From the NCBI GenBank assembly GCA_030704615.1, contig CM060734.1, positions 63,072,042 to 63,136,041 of the forward strand: a stretch of 64,000 nt of DNA, written 5' to 3'. The notes beneath the pieces were generated by a model that worked only from the letters and a program-made list of their open reading frames with translations, did not search any database and was not told the origin of the DNA. The stretch comes from Takakia lepidozioides (Eukaryota > Streptophyta > Takakiopsida > Takakiales > Takakiaceae). The position numbers and the translations under genes were made by a program. Of this stretch, positions 31,883-43,581 are shown one piece after another. Position 1 is the first letter of the stretch, and each line of letters starts with the position of its first letter.

Positions 31883-34800
31883 CTAATCAACATTGTAAAC
31901 TAGAAAAAGTGAAATGAATCTTACCATTAGCACAACACTAGAAAGTCTCATCGCTTCAACTTCATCATCAAATTCCTCGTCAAGCTGCTCTTCCAATTCA
32001 TCCTCAAGTTCCTTCATATCAGCCAGCACTTTGAAACTCTTGCAACCCTTTCTCGGATCATTAGGCCAATTTTTTGCAACAAAGATCATCTTGTCAAAAT
32101 TGTTTGTTTGCAAACGTCAACGACGTAAAGCAGTGAGGATTCCAGCAATAGAAAATATTCGTTCTGTCTCAATTTGGCTGCCAACAATTCCCAATATCTG
32201 CCGAGCTAGATGACCAATAGTTGGAAACTTTAGTTCATGAGACCTCCACCAGGTCAGAGGGTTACTGCAATTCTCTACATCAACTGCAAAAACGTCGGAA
32301 CAAAGCCAATTCTCGGATGACAATTCTCGTCGGTTCTTGGTTTTGGTGGTTTCAGCCGTTGTTTCGGAGGTCGTGAATAAATCATGAGTGTTGCCATGCA
32401 CTCGACCACAATCACTTTCCAAGGGGCTAGATGGTACCAAAGCTTGGAAACATGCGAGAAGCAAAGGATGTAAAGATTTCGTGTCATATTCTTCCACGAT
32501 TCGGAGGGCCACCTCTCGGCCTACATACTCTGAAACCAAAGCCATGCCCTTGAAGCGAGGATCAAGCATCAAAGCAAGCATATTATGGGCTTTTAACTTG
32601 TCGTACTTATGCATGAAAGCCAAGAAAGGTGACAAAACACCAATCACTTCTTTCTTCATTGCAACACTCAAATCAGCCAACTCCCGGTCAAAGCCATTGG
32701 TTTGTGAGGCTTCGACAAACCTATTTTCAATCGTAATTGCTGCACACTCTCGCTGGAATTGCAACGACATGGTTACTGCCACATTCAAAGCGTCGGTGAG
32801 CAACCAATGGCCTCGACTTTGGTTGAGCACGCAACTAGTGACAACATGAGATAGTGTTTTCACAACAGCCCCAACAATAGCCCAAGTTTTACTGGTGGGA
32901 ACTCGAGCTTGCAAGACCAATGTTTGACGGCTGTAGCATAAATTGATGGCAGTTCGGAAATGTAGAGCATCCTCAAACATCAACACCCTACTTGCAAACC
33001 TGCACCCTCCCCATAGATACTACATCAAAATTCAACGAGTGACCACATAACAAATATCATGAACAATCAATGGTGACCACAATACTTTTGTTATGACGAA
33101 GCAATTCAAATATCTCAGTTCATGTCCCTTCACATTGAACACTATTTTAACTAATTCTGGATTTTTGTTTGGTCCAGAAATAATATGAGAAATATGAATA
33201 AATAAAATTTATTATTGAAATAAAGCGATATATTATATTATTTTGGTTATTTTATGCACAATATAATCCTCCAAACATTTTTTGGAGACAATATTATAAG
33301 TATGTATTGTGGTTTTAGAAGAACATCCACTACCAAGTTGACGTTCACCCAAAAAATGGGAGGATGCAATAAATTACACCATGATGTGAGGTCAAATATG
33401 TAAAACTTTTTGCACAAAATGGTTGCCATATCAGATGACATACAAAACCAAACATAGAACAATCATGGCATGTGATGAAGAGGATGACATGAAAGAAGGA
33501 AAATTGATTAGGTTATAAACAATAAACAACCAGATTACAAAACATAATTCTAACCAGATTACAGTAATATTAATAGTGATGACCAGATTATCACAAAGCA
33601 TCAAAAGTAGTATACACAGTAAAGACATAATTATTACTATGCCTACATCAGATTACAGATGCATTAATTATGATCATAGTACAAACAAACATAAAATAAC
33701 AAACTTACCTTGTTTTGACAGGAGTATTAAACTTGCGGGGCCGCATGCCAGAATCTATGCATGCCTTCTGCCATTCCTGACGGCCCTTACCTGACTTCTT
33801 AGGCCATGTAATGCATTTATGTATGTCACTTTGGGCAGCCTTGATGGAGACATAAGATAACCCTGTACATACTTTCTCATCCGTGGTGGCGTATTGGCAT
33901 GCTTTTGACCTAGCATGTCCAAAGCATGATATCCAGAGAAAGGTTCCTTTCAACTGTAAATTGTCACAATCACAACTGACTTGAGTGCTTGTGTCATGCT
34001 TGCCAAATTTGAACCCTCGTCTTTTACATAGCACAATATCTTTTTTGTCAAAGAGAACTTAGCAAGAAGTTGCTGAAGTTTCATGGCCATGGCCTGACCA
34101 CTTGTTTCTGTGGCTTCAAACAGGCCTATGGTTACATGTTTTGGTTCCCAATCAGATGACAAGAAGTTAATGACGAGGGCAAAAACATCATAGGCTCCTT
34201 TGGACATCCACAAATCAAAGCTCGCTGTAGCCGAGACACAAGAGGCCAAAGCAGGAACAACAAAAGTTTGTAAGGTTCTCTCAACTAGTGAAGGCAGCAC
34301 CTCATCAGTGAAAACTTTTCTACTTGGGAAGACTACCCTGGGACATAGACGGAGGGCCATTCTTTGTAGCCAGATCAACTCGACTGTCCTAAGAGGCATG
34401 TACTGTTTAATGACCATCAAAACCAGATCCTCCAAAAAGGCCTTTTGGACTGGGTCATCTTTCTTGAATGGGTTGACAGCCCCAAAATATTCTGAAATTG
34501 CAGTTGGACTGACACCATGACGTTTTTTAGCAGGCTGTCGATCCAAAGGATTCCTCTCTCTACTATTTACTTCCTCTTCATATTTTGAAGACACCCGCAA
34601 GTACTCTACCTCAACGTGTTTTCTCATCGCTGTGATGCCGTTGGCCTTGAAGTGCGTGATGAGACCTTTTCGACATCTGGTGCGTAATGCTAATATGGCG
34701 GGACCAACTGTGGCAGTATGACAGATAATGCATCGCATTACCTGAGGCTTAGCTACATCCACTAGCATGTTATCAAAGATGTCGTAAAATACCCATGTTG

Positions 34801-34990
34801 GAGAGTTTCGATTGTGAGGTTTCCAGAATCGGGCCTGTTCACGCAAGAGTCGTAGCTGACTGTCCAACAATAGTCGCTCCCCTTCCTCATCATTAGATGA
34901 CACCACTTGCTCACTTGGTCCCTGCTCACTTGGTCCCAGTTGGCTCTCCATGGGGCCCCCAAAACTCCCAATCTCCACATGTGGATTCAA
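31883..34990 (-). pseudogene. hAT-family transposase with one intron
   Basis: Exon 1 (34990-33709) has a BED-like zinc finger (CIICHTA ... LITHFKANGITAMRKHVEVE), a spacer, and the RNase H-like core (SFDLWMSKGAYDVFALVINF, VKDEGSNLASMTQALK). The GTAAGT donor at 33708 and TGCAG acceptor at 33000 join ...PVKTR to FASRVLMFEDALHF across a 709-bp intron, in frame. Exon 2 has the hAT C-terminal dimerisation motif (NPLTWWRSHELKFPTIGHLA, ETERIFSIAGILTALRR). An in-frame TGA follows at about 32117; the reading then continues with NNFDKMIFVAKNWPNDPRKG and an acidic tail to about 31930. A second lesion is a frame change near 33960. Terminal inverted repeats were not found. Confidence 0.88.
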
Positions 34991-35059
34991 TGATTATGTA
35001 GCATGGTTACTGCTGGCAGATCCTAAAGATTCCCGTATAGGGGCAGAGTGATCAGAAAT

Positions 35060-35475
35060 CATCGCATTCCACAACACCACATCTCATTCAGCCATAGTGT
35101 TGAACACTCCCTTGGCATCCTCAATGCTACCACATTTGGCATACATGGCCACCAGAGGTGCTCAGGATGACATCTGGAACAATTGCAGATTTGATCATGT
35201 CACCAGGGATCTCTTTGCCCTTTCCAGGGCTGCCAGACACACTGCAAACACACACAAACCTTATGTCGGTGGCCTTCACCTCTGCACCCATCATTTGCTC
35301 ATAAGTTGGAGCCTCCATCCCTGTGTGCATACCCTGCAAGCATCGCACTCCCCGACAACACATCTCGTTCAGCCATAGTGTTGAACACTCCATTGGCATC
35401 CTCGATGCACCCACATTTGGCATACATGTCCACCAGGGCAGGGGCAGTGTTCAGAACGACATCTGATAATCTGAC
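35060..35475 (-). pseudogene. PPR-protein pseudogene fragment (PLS type)
   Basis: Two copies of the same PPR segment: near 35300-35475 [20 protein letters not shown] and near 35080-35170 VAMYAKCGSIEDAKGVFNTM, the second with an in-frame stop before DVVLWNAMIS. Between them are further degraded PPR pieces ([27 protein letters not shown]). PPR proteins bind organelle RNA; the MYAKCG motif is typical of plant PLS-class members. No complete gene remains. Confidence 0.8.
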
Positions 35476-35489
35476 AGACATTCACCTTT

Positions 35490-36490
35490 TAGAACTATTC
35501 CAGCAAATGCCCCAACCCTATTGACTTAGAGGCTGTAGTGTCCAAAGCCATGTCCGTTTCCAAAATTGATGAAAATGAAGTTAGGCAGAAAACTTCCCTG
35601 GACTTGTTTCCAGTCTGTGACATGGGGGAGGACATCATGGATGACTTCAAGGGTCTACCCACTCTTGGCACCAGACTGAAATTTAAACTAAGGGCAGGAA
35701 TCCTACCTTTGAATAGCAAACAAAAGCAGAGAGGAAAGGGAGAGTGCAATTGCACCCAACTCAACTTATCACACTAGTTCCTATGGTCAATTGCATCTGC
35801 TACACTCTGTAATCTGACAGGCATTCACCTTTTTGCCTCGGTTGTCCCACCAGTTACTGGGGTCAAAAAAATATTCATCCCACAGCTTCTTCTCATATCT
35901 GTTACCTGTTTTTGGATACTTTCCTGTTGTCACATTGGTAGTATCATGTCAAAGTCACTCCAAACAAGATTCACTCAACCAGCTAATTTGCAGAATTCAA
36001 CATGGAAATTTAGGGCCGATTCTGATAAGAAGGAAAAACAGGGTGAAATGTGTTGGAGAGGGTGCCTTCATTAGCAGTGCCTGATTTTATCCATTGTGCT
36101 GCTGCTGCTGCGGCTTCCAGTTGACCATCTGTTTCTTGTAGCTATCCTTCCACAGGGAATCATAGGTAATATGGAGCTTGAAATCCGGGCCTCTTGGATG
36201 AATCTGGACCCACAATCTATCCCTACACTCCTTCAGCTATCCATGCATGTGTACAAATCGTCAATACATCCTCAGCCTTGCTGCAGCAATCAGCTGACAC
36301 TGACGCCCTAACCCTACCTCCAATAACATGTCAAAATCACTCCAAACCCACCATATTCTCATCTATGTTATCTGTTTCTGGATATTTTCCTGCTGCTACA
36401 TCGGCAGTAACTTGTCAAAGTCACTCCTAACCACCACAGATCCACCCAATGAGCTAACTTACAGAATTCAATATGCATCTCATGGCCAAG
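35490..36490. repeat. Diverged direct repeat, no gene seen
   Basis: 35880-36010 and 36340-36480 share blocks such as atctgttacctg/atctatgttatctg, tttcctg and atgtcaaagtcactcc in the same order, about 460 bases apart. A plus-strand open frame of 79 codons (35538-35777) has no family I know. Confidence 0.5.
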
Positions 36491-36499
36491 TCTGATGAG

Positions 36500-37395
36500 A
36501 TGGTAAAACAGACATAAATAGGTTGAAGAAGAAGGTGCCCTCACGACATTGTCGACCTTGACCTTGTGTCATGACCCATGGAGGATTTGAATGACCATGA
36601 ACCCAAACAGACCTCTTGTGTGTGTGTTGCTTGTGGTTGTAGTGAGGTAAGGTCGGATTGGTCCATGAGAACTACCACGGTGCAGCTGAGCAAGCAGAGA
36701 TTGAAACACGACCTGTTAAGACCAAGCTGACTCTCCCAAGAACCTTGTAAACATCAGCGAGGACTTAAGTGCGCAACAACGATAGGGCTTAGTGGGGCTT
36801 AGTGCATGAGGAAAAAAAAAACGTCGGATTGGTCCATGAGAACCACCATGGTGCAGCGGAGCAAGTAGAGATTGAAACACGACCTGCTAAGACCAAGCTC
36901 CTAAGAACCTTGTAAACATCAGGAAGAATACCAAATCATGGTACTAACATGAGCCAAAAGCCCACATTTGCAGGATGGACAAACTTCTTCACATCCTACA
37001 TTAAGAAAAACCCACACCTTGCGATTGCGATTGTCCCATCATTGTGAAGGATCTGTAAAAAACTCATGCGAGCTCTGCTCCGTGTTGCAAATTCCAAGAG
37101 GAGATGGCAAAACAGGCTGAAATAGGTCGAAGAAGAAGGTGCCCACACCACATTGTCCTCGACTTTGTGTCATGACCCATGGACGATTTGACAAAACATG
37201 AAAATGGACCTTTTGTGTGTGCTGCTTGTGTCTATAGTCAGGTAATGTTGGATTGTCCATGAGAACCACCATGGTGCAACTGAACGAGCAAAGATTGAAA
37301 CACGATCTGCTAAGACCAACCTGCACGAGGACTTAGTGTGCGCAACAACGATAGGGCCTAGTGGGGCTTAGTGCATGAGGGAAAAAAAAAACAAC
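36500..37395 (+). repeat. A-tailed dispersed repeat, three copies
   Basis: Copy 1 about 36500-36820, copy 2 (5'-truncated) about 36826-36925, copy 3 about 37095-37395. Shared blocks include gaagaagaaggtgcc, cttgtgtcatgacccatgga, tccatgagaaccaccatgg, gattgaaacacga and agtggggcttagtgcatgag followed by a run of A. A 3' A-run and 5' truncation suggest a retroposed family such as a SINE. No RNA polymerase III box was confirmed. Confidence 0.5.
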
Positions 37396-37853
37396 GCGAG
37401 AAGTTTGAACCCGCGACGCCGCGACGGGCAGGAAGAGCCCTTACCAGTACGCTACGTACACACATTTGAAATTTTCCCCCAAAAGTATGTATATATTGTA
37501 CATACGTGATGGGCAACTTTTTAAGTTTTTAAACCTTTTTGCAAACCCTATAAGCAACTTTTGTTTTGTTTTGTTTTTTTTATAAATTTTAAGGGAAACC
37601 TCAGGCCCTTGAGGAGGGGGAAAAATTAACCCCATTTCATTTACATGAGACCTATAGGAGGATCAATGCCCAGACATACCGTCGTCACGAACAATCCCAC
37701 ACACGGGGTAATGCAGCGGGTTTGAATCCCGAACCACCAGGGCGACATACTGTGCACTTACCAGCCGATGTGTTTTTTTTCAATCTTTTGCACTTTAATT
37801 CTTTTTTTTGTTTTCTTTTTAATTCATTTTAGTGGTTACAAGTGAGCACATAG

Positions 37854-38886
37854 ATGTATTCCATGGAAATGAACAAAACTGTTCATCTGGTGTCTTCACG
37901 GTGGATGTATCCCATGGAGCATTACACGAAAGATCTTAAGGGATACGTTAAGAATTACGCAAAGCCAGAAGGGAGTATGGCTGCAGGGTATGTTCTTGAT
38001 GAGGCCATGGCGTTCATGACTGAGTATATGCAATCATTTGATGCAACTCAATGGTGGACTTGGGATGCAAATGCGAAAGAAGGGGTTGAGGATGAGGTCT
38101 TGGAAGGTGTCGGCAAAAAGCGGGACATGAGTGGAGCTGAGAGAGATGCAACACAAATTTTGTATGTGCTGAACAATACCAATGTCATGGCTCCTTGGGT
38201 GCAGTGAGTACTTCTTTTCATTGCACCTTATTCATATCAAGTTCAATTTCAATTCTGACTATCACCAGTGTAATCAAACCACCCACAAAGTCACAAATGT
38301 CAGTGGTTCATTCTGATTATAACCACTGTTGTAGTGACGAAATGTCTGAGTGAGTGATTTGTTGGAAGAGCATGTTCATTTACAAGTCATTCTGCTCACT
38401 CTTCTAGTGGTTTGAAACAATGGTTTTCAAAGTATCATTCATGCTAGGTATTTTTTGCTAAGTAATGCAATACTTCATTGCTAACATGTGTCATTCTTGT
38501 TGCCATTTTGTGACAAAAAGTATGCAACAGAGAAGGCACAGTTCACAGCAAACAGAGAGGCATGTGGTGATGAGTGGCATGCCAATCGACTACCTTATCA
38601 GATCAGCCAATACCTAGGTAATGATGGTGCCACGACTCTAAATAAAGAAGACCTGGCTATGTTGGCTACCATTGAAGCGGCATTTGTACAACAAACCGCT
38701 ATTCCAGTTGAGAAAAGTGATTCAGAGAGTGACGAATATGTTTCAGATTCAAATAAAGTTTATTTGTTCAATAGTATCATCCTACATGGTATGGACACTT
38801 GTCTGTTTTTCAAAGTCTGTCACAAATGCACAAACCACTTAAAGTCATGTATCACCACAAAAGTGGTACCAATCACTGTTGTGTAG
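37854..38886 (+). pseudogene. DUF4218-like exons of a CACTA transposase gene
   Basis: The first exon encodes HLVSSRWMYPMEHYTKDLKG and YVKNYAKPEGSMAAGYVLDE, hallmarks of the DUF4218 domain carried by plant En/Spm transposase genes. A GTGAGT donor follows VMAPWVQ at about 38204. The second part (about 38518-38886) encodes KYATEKAQFTANREACGDEW and then an acidic tail. Only the C-terminal half of the normal gene is here. Confidence 0.78.
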
Positions 38887-38889
38887 GCA

Positions 38890-39419
38890 ACCACTTATGA
38901 GTGACCACTAGAATAGTGGTTGCCATTACTACAGTGTCTTTCACCACCCACTCTCCACCACTGTAAAAGTGGTACAAATCAATGAGGTGTTTTTAAACAC
39001 TCAAGATCAACGTGCACTGTCCCCGTCCACGTGGAATATTATATTATATTAATTAAAATAGATTTCCAAATCACAAATCATAAATAAAACTTGATTTATT
39101 ACACGTGGAGTAGCAAGTGGTTTCAACCACTTCCCATCATTGAGGTGTCTATAACCACTCACAATGTACCACTGCACTCGTCCACGTGGAATATTATATT
39201 TATTAACTCAAATATGTTATCAGATAAAAAATAAAAATAAAAATAAAATATTACATGTGGACTACCGAGTGGTTGAAACCACTTCCAACCACTGTTTGTG
39301 ATGCACCCGTGGCATTCATCGGGATTAACCACTGCAAAGTGGTTACTAATGGTTTATAGAGTGGGAAAAGACAGTAGTGGTTAAAGGGCCAGTGGTTATT
39401 CCACGTTTTTCTTCTAGTG
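38890..39419. repeat. CACTA subterminal repeats and terminus
   Basis: Many short copies of accact / agtggt in both orientations, such as aaagtggtaccaatcac, agtggttgcc, gagtggttgaaaccact. The final ctagtg at 39414-39419 is the expected end. Confidence 0.78.
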
Positions 39420-39706
39420 TGCCTATGGCTTTTGAGAACCTTGCTATTGCCCAACACCGAGACACATTGAGGTATGCCACTATTCGTGGAGGGGGATATC
39501 GTCCAGGGGTTCGACATTTCCATCATGGGGACTGTGTGTATCTGCAGCAGACAGCACCAACGACCTTGGATGTCACAGTAGGGCGTGTGATTTTACGGGT
39601 ACGAGAGGTGTTGCCTTCAAAAGTGTTGGATCTGGAGGGTCGAGATGGCATGGTATGGAAGGACCATGTGCGCAATTGTGCGCCATGTCACCTGTTCCAC
39701 ATGTAG
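39420..39706 (+). pseudogene. Gypsy integrase C-terminal end, interrupted by the CACTA insertion
   Basis: Encodes ENLAIAQHRDTLRYATIRGG, GDCVYLQQTAPTTLDV and ILRVREVLPSKVLDLEGRDG, the chromodomain-free C-terminal region that follows the integrase core in gypsy elements. A stop at 39704-39706 ends it. The catalytic core is not seen left of the CACTA remnant. It may be of the same lineage as the methyltransferase element at 53676. Confidence 0.75.
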
Positions 39707-40130
39707 TTGGGATGATAGATCCCAGTCTTGCAGTGGTACCTGCAGGGTTGCGTTGCATGCTATATTGGCATGCTGGTGGTGCCGCCACCATGCTGGGTGA
39801 TAGATGCTCAAGGGGGTGACACATGGTATGCTTGACACCGCCACTTGAGGAGGTTCCTAGCGGAGAATGGTTGTGTCCACGATGCCTTGGACAGAGGTGA
39901 GGTTGACAAGTGATCCAAGGTCTAGCTAACGGGAGTTCAATGCCATGGACACCCAATTGAAGCCATGGAAGACGAGTAACGATGGGGCTACTTTTGCACC
40001 CAGCCTCTTGATCTATTGACTTCAGATACTGGGACTTGGGCGATTGATGACCAAGCGATGATTTTATTGGGATGGATACTTGTTAGCTATCCGGTGTTAG
40101 AGGGACCTAATCACCAGCTAGGGGGGCGAT

Positions 40131-40724
40131 TGTGGTATAGTTTTCTAGGATTGTGTGCTTAGAATGTATGGTGGATAACGATGTATGTTGTGGCACGATG
40201 CTTAGGTGCACGACACATGTCATGGTTTTAGTCACGGTTAACTAGAATTACCTACTTCTAGTTAACTAGGATATTTTGGATATATATATATGTGTATTTT
40301 GTGTGTTGGGACTTCATTTGGTCTCATATGCCAAGTGAGGTGTCAAGCCTCATTTGAAACATGGGGATGGTTTTCCCCTTGTGAGGGTTGAGGAGGGCTC
40401 ATCTTCTTGTAGTTGAGCCTCCATGAGCCTCTCTCACCTCCATAGCTCTAGGTATTGAGAGGGAGTGTGTTGAGGGCTTGTAGGGTGGATTCCTTAAGCA
40501 AAGGTGCCCTTGGCTTGACTTAGTTTATGTGATAGAGTGGATTTCACTTTGAAGACTAGGACTTGTTCTTAGTGTGATTGCTTCATGCTTAGAGAGCTTT
40601 CATTGTCTTCCACTTCTCTCATTTCTCATCTCTTATCATTGTGGTATAGTTTTCTAGGATTGTGTGCTTAGAATGTATGGTGGACATCGATGTATGTTGT
40701 GGCACGATGCTTAGGTGCACGACA
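40131..40724 (+). repeat. Probable gypsy LTR with duplicated 85-bp end
   Basis: A purine run (taggggggcga, 40118-40128) precedes tgtggtatag at 40131, as a polypurine tract precedes an LTR. The first 85 bases are repeated at 40640-40724 with two or three changes. A TATA-rich stretch lies at 40278-40290. Either this is one LTR plus the start of a second, or an LTR with an internal duplication. Confidence 0.55.
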
Positions 40725-40891
40725 AAAGTATGTGAGTAGACTTCTAAAGAATAGTAGGAGTTTCTCAACTCTACTATGAGCCTAGAAGTAAGGACTAATC
40801 TGGATAAATTAGTGCCTTCAATTTCTGAGCAGCAATTTAGATCGAATGACAAAGCTCAAGGGAAAAATGAATGTTTCGGCTTGAGGGAGGG

Positions 40892-41160
40892 TGTTGAGTA
40901 TTCAACCTCAACATTCATCAAGTGTACATTCATCTAATATATGAAAGGACATTTCAAGAGTCACAACTCAACATTGAAAGGTCACAACTATAGGGAATAG
41001 GTGTGACTACTAAAATAGAATCGGTTGTGGTGTCAAGAGACACAACTTTCTAGCATGTATAAAAAGACACAAAAATGTAATTTAATACAATCTCTCTTAT
41101 TATACTCTATATCGTCTTCTATTGACTGTAGAAATGTAGATATCTCATTTTTGTACAATT
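40892..41160 (+). repeat. Copia-like LTR or its remnant
   Basis: gcttgagggaggg then tgttgagtattcaacctcaa: a polypurine tract followed by a TGTTGA LTR start with a short internal inverted repeat, typical of plant copia elements. gtataaaaagac at 41058 is a TATA-like box. The 3' border (about 41160) is uncertain. Confidence 0.5.
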
Positions 41161-42880
41161 ATGTGTGATTGTAAGTAGGCCACATTTGGATGTGGCCTAC
41201 GCATTACACAATATGTGTGATCTGCCAAGATGATGTGATCAGGCCGCTACTAATTTTGTTGTGTTTCTGTCATGTGCTCTCACACTCCAATTCCTGCATG
41301 TCTCATGAGTCCCACTTGAAGCACTGCACAGCCTCGACACACGTGAATCCTGAGAAATTTTTGAACTTAGAAAATTTAGTCAATTGTATTCACACAGGTA
41401 CGCAACGGCTCGACTTGTTTGGCCCCCTTCCATCCTACGGAAAGGGCTTTGATGCTTAGCACTTCCGTCTTGCAGGTTTGGAGAAAACAGACAGATAGTG
41501 GGAGTGGGAGGATATGAAGGTACCTGAAGACCCAAAGCCCACTTTCGCTCTGCGGCCACCCTATGTTGTAAAAGAGAAGGAGATGGACCCCGCCGATCCA
41601 TACTAGCTGTATGCACTAGTACCTTCACTTAGGAAGGTCTCCCCAAGGTTGAGCACATGAAATGCATGGATAACATGGGGACCAGGTGTTCCTGCATGTC
41701 CATCCTTCTCAAAGCAATGAGTGTCAACATATAACTGACATTCAGCTATCACCATAACCATCAAATTTCTTTAGACCTATCTTCCACTGACTAACAGAAA
41801 CAGCATCACCTTCCCAAGGCTCACGTAGGCACCCAACAAAACTGCAAACCTGCAAACCTGCTTGAAAGGTCACGTGACATCTCTGAAAGAATACTACAAA
41901 TTTTGAACAGTCAAGGTAGGACATGTTGATGCAAAACTTAACAATAACTCGAATGCCCTGTATGCTTAGATTCCCTTTTGTTGCAGTGACCATGTATCAA
42001 GGACAGGCTGTCAGCCTCTTTGACAATAAGATAATTGCAGCCATAGGTGGGCACAAGCTACTTACATGCCCCATGCCCATGCTAAATGTCCATAACAAGT
42101 TCCTCATTCAGTTCAACTGCAACTCACCTTGGCTTCTTCAAACTCAGCCCCAAGATAGCCATTAGATAGACGACGCCTGTTATCTAGCATTAGATAATAT
42201 GCCACAGTTGCCTGCATCAGGCAAGCTAACTGTCAATGTTCCAACCTTTAATCCCAAAAAGATGCTAGTGCCCACTCGTCTGGTAAACTCCACACTTTAT
42301 ACAGATGATCCAACTGCGAGCAAATATGGACCAGCAGACTGACCTGCTTAGGCATAATCAGAACTATACCAGCCTTTCTGACTACATCAGTCAAGCCATG
42401 GAAATGGAACAACAGATAAAGATAAATCGAGAAATAGACCCTAGACTTAGTTGAGAAGCTACTACAAGTAGAACGAGGAATCCATGGAAGCTGCTGTCGA
42501 CAGGAGAAATATATAATCAAACTCAGATCTCAATTTTGTACAACACCACAACAATCCACCGACTTGAAGCCATGTTATAAAGCCATGCCTACTGGAAAAA
42601 GTCTGTACATTATTTTGACACGAGAATGTCTTCATCGATCTGCACACATATTTCCGCACACGTCAACCACTACACACATTTCAAATTGTTTCTCATAAAC
42701 CAGAACAAGAATTATGACTTCCACACATAGGTAGACATGAAGGCTCTGGTAACATTTCTTTGCTCACCAGTGTTCTCTTCGAGCACGGCTGAAATCAAGT
42801 TGATAATAACTAGCCTGCTATGGATATGTGGACACTAGATGCAACATCTCAACTTCAGCTACTCTCAGAGAGAGTGTACA
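41161..42880. other. No certain gene
   Basis: A plus-strand frame near 41350-41460 (NLENLVNCIHTGTQRLDLFG) and a minus-strand frame at 41742-41993 look mildly coding, but neither fits a family I can name. Otherwise AT-rich and featureless. Confidence 0.4.
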
Positions 42881-42885
42881 TGTTA

Positions 42886-43068
42886 GCTTGCTGTAGGAAG
42901 AGGATAACGAGGCAAATGAGATTGAAATGAAGGATGCTGGCGAACCTCAGGAATAATAACCCGCTTCATCGGGTCCACCAGTAGCATACGTGGAATCAGA
43001 TCCCTTGCTCCCGGCGACAAATGGCTTGGTAGCGTGTAAACCCTGCACAAACAGGCACCCGCCATCTT
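42886..43068 (-). pseudogene. SnRK1/SNF1-related kinase exon remnant
   Basis: Encodes VYTLPSHLSPGARDLIPRML and VDPMKRVIIPEVRQHPSFQ, the end of the catalytic domain (subdomain X-XI) of plant SnRK1 alpha subunits. The usual Trp of HPWFQ is Ser here. No other kinase exon was found on either side, so this looks like an isolated exon or pseudogene piece. The segment at 43100-43215 on the plus strand resembles a plant 5' leader (gctagggtttc) with a donor-like ctgtcg|gtgagt. Confidence 0.7.
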
Positions 43069-43489
43069 CACCTCGCCATCTCCATCTGCACGCTAGGGTT
43101 TCATTGTGACAGTGTTGAGCTCAGCCAGGGGACGTAGCCGATTCTAGCTCATCTCTTCGGCGCGCAATCTCGTCCTTACAATCCTCAGGATCTGTCGGTG
43201 AGTAGTTCTGTAATCGTGCAGATCTGAGCATGTCCATAGGACGATGGAGATCATCCAGGTGCTACATGCATTGGGTGCTTGTGGCAGAAAATTTAAAGTT
43301 TTCAGGTTTGTGAAAGCGAATGAGCTAACATAAATTTATTCTACAAGAATTTAAAGGTTAATAACTTTGTAAAATATATATATATTTTAAATTATTTATT
43401 TCTGTATACTTAAAATAATTTTCATGGTTTTATTTAAATTTTTTTTTTTATTTATAAAGGCTTGTCCCACCAAAAAAAATATATATTTT

Positions 43490-43517
43490 GCAGTAAAAGG
43501 GGGCAGTGGCCCTGGTT

Positions 43518-43581
<64 letters not shown>

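Larger units (their letters stand above)
37830..39419 (+). mobile_element. CACTA (En/Spm) element, 3' part
   Basis: A DUF4218-like coding exon (37854-38207) is followed by an intron, a second coding part, and about 600 bases rich in aaccact / agtggtt motifs. It ends ttcttctagtg at 39419, the reverse complement of a CACTA terminus. To the right lies interrupted gypsy coding sequence. The 5' terminus and the main transposase were not found in the window. Confidence 0.8.

Noticed and set aside
37400-37460. tRNA-like stretch (gtttgaacccgcgac ... ttaccagtacgctac)
   Set aside because: It resembles a T-arm and 5' half of a tRNA in reverse, but stems do not close into a full cloverleaf.
41190-41459. 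Plus-strand frame with IHTGTQRLDLFGPLPSYGKG as a methyltransferase-like gene
   Set aside because: Only a short piece looks coding, and it lacks any S-adenosylmethionine motif; not enough to name a family.
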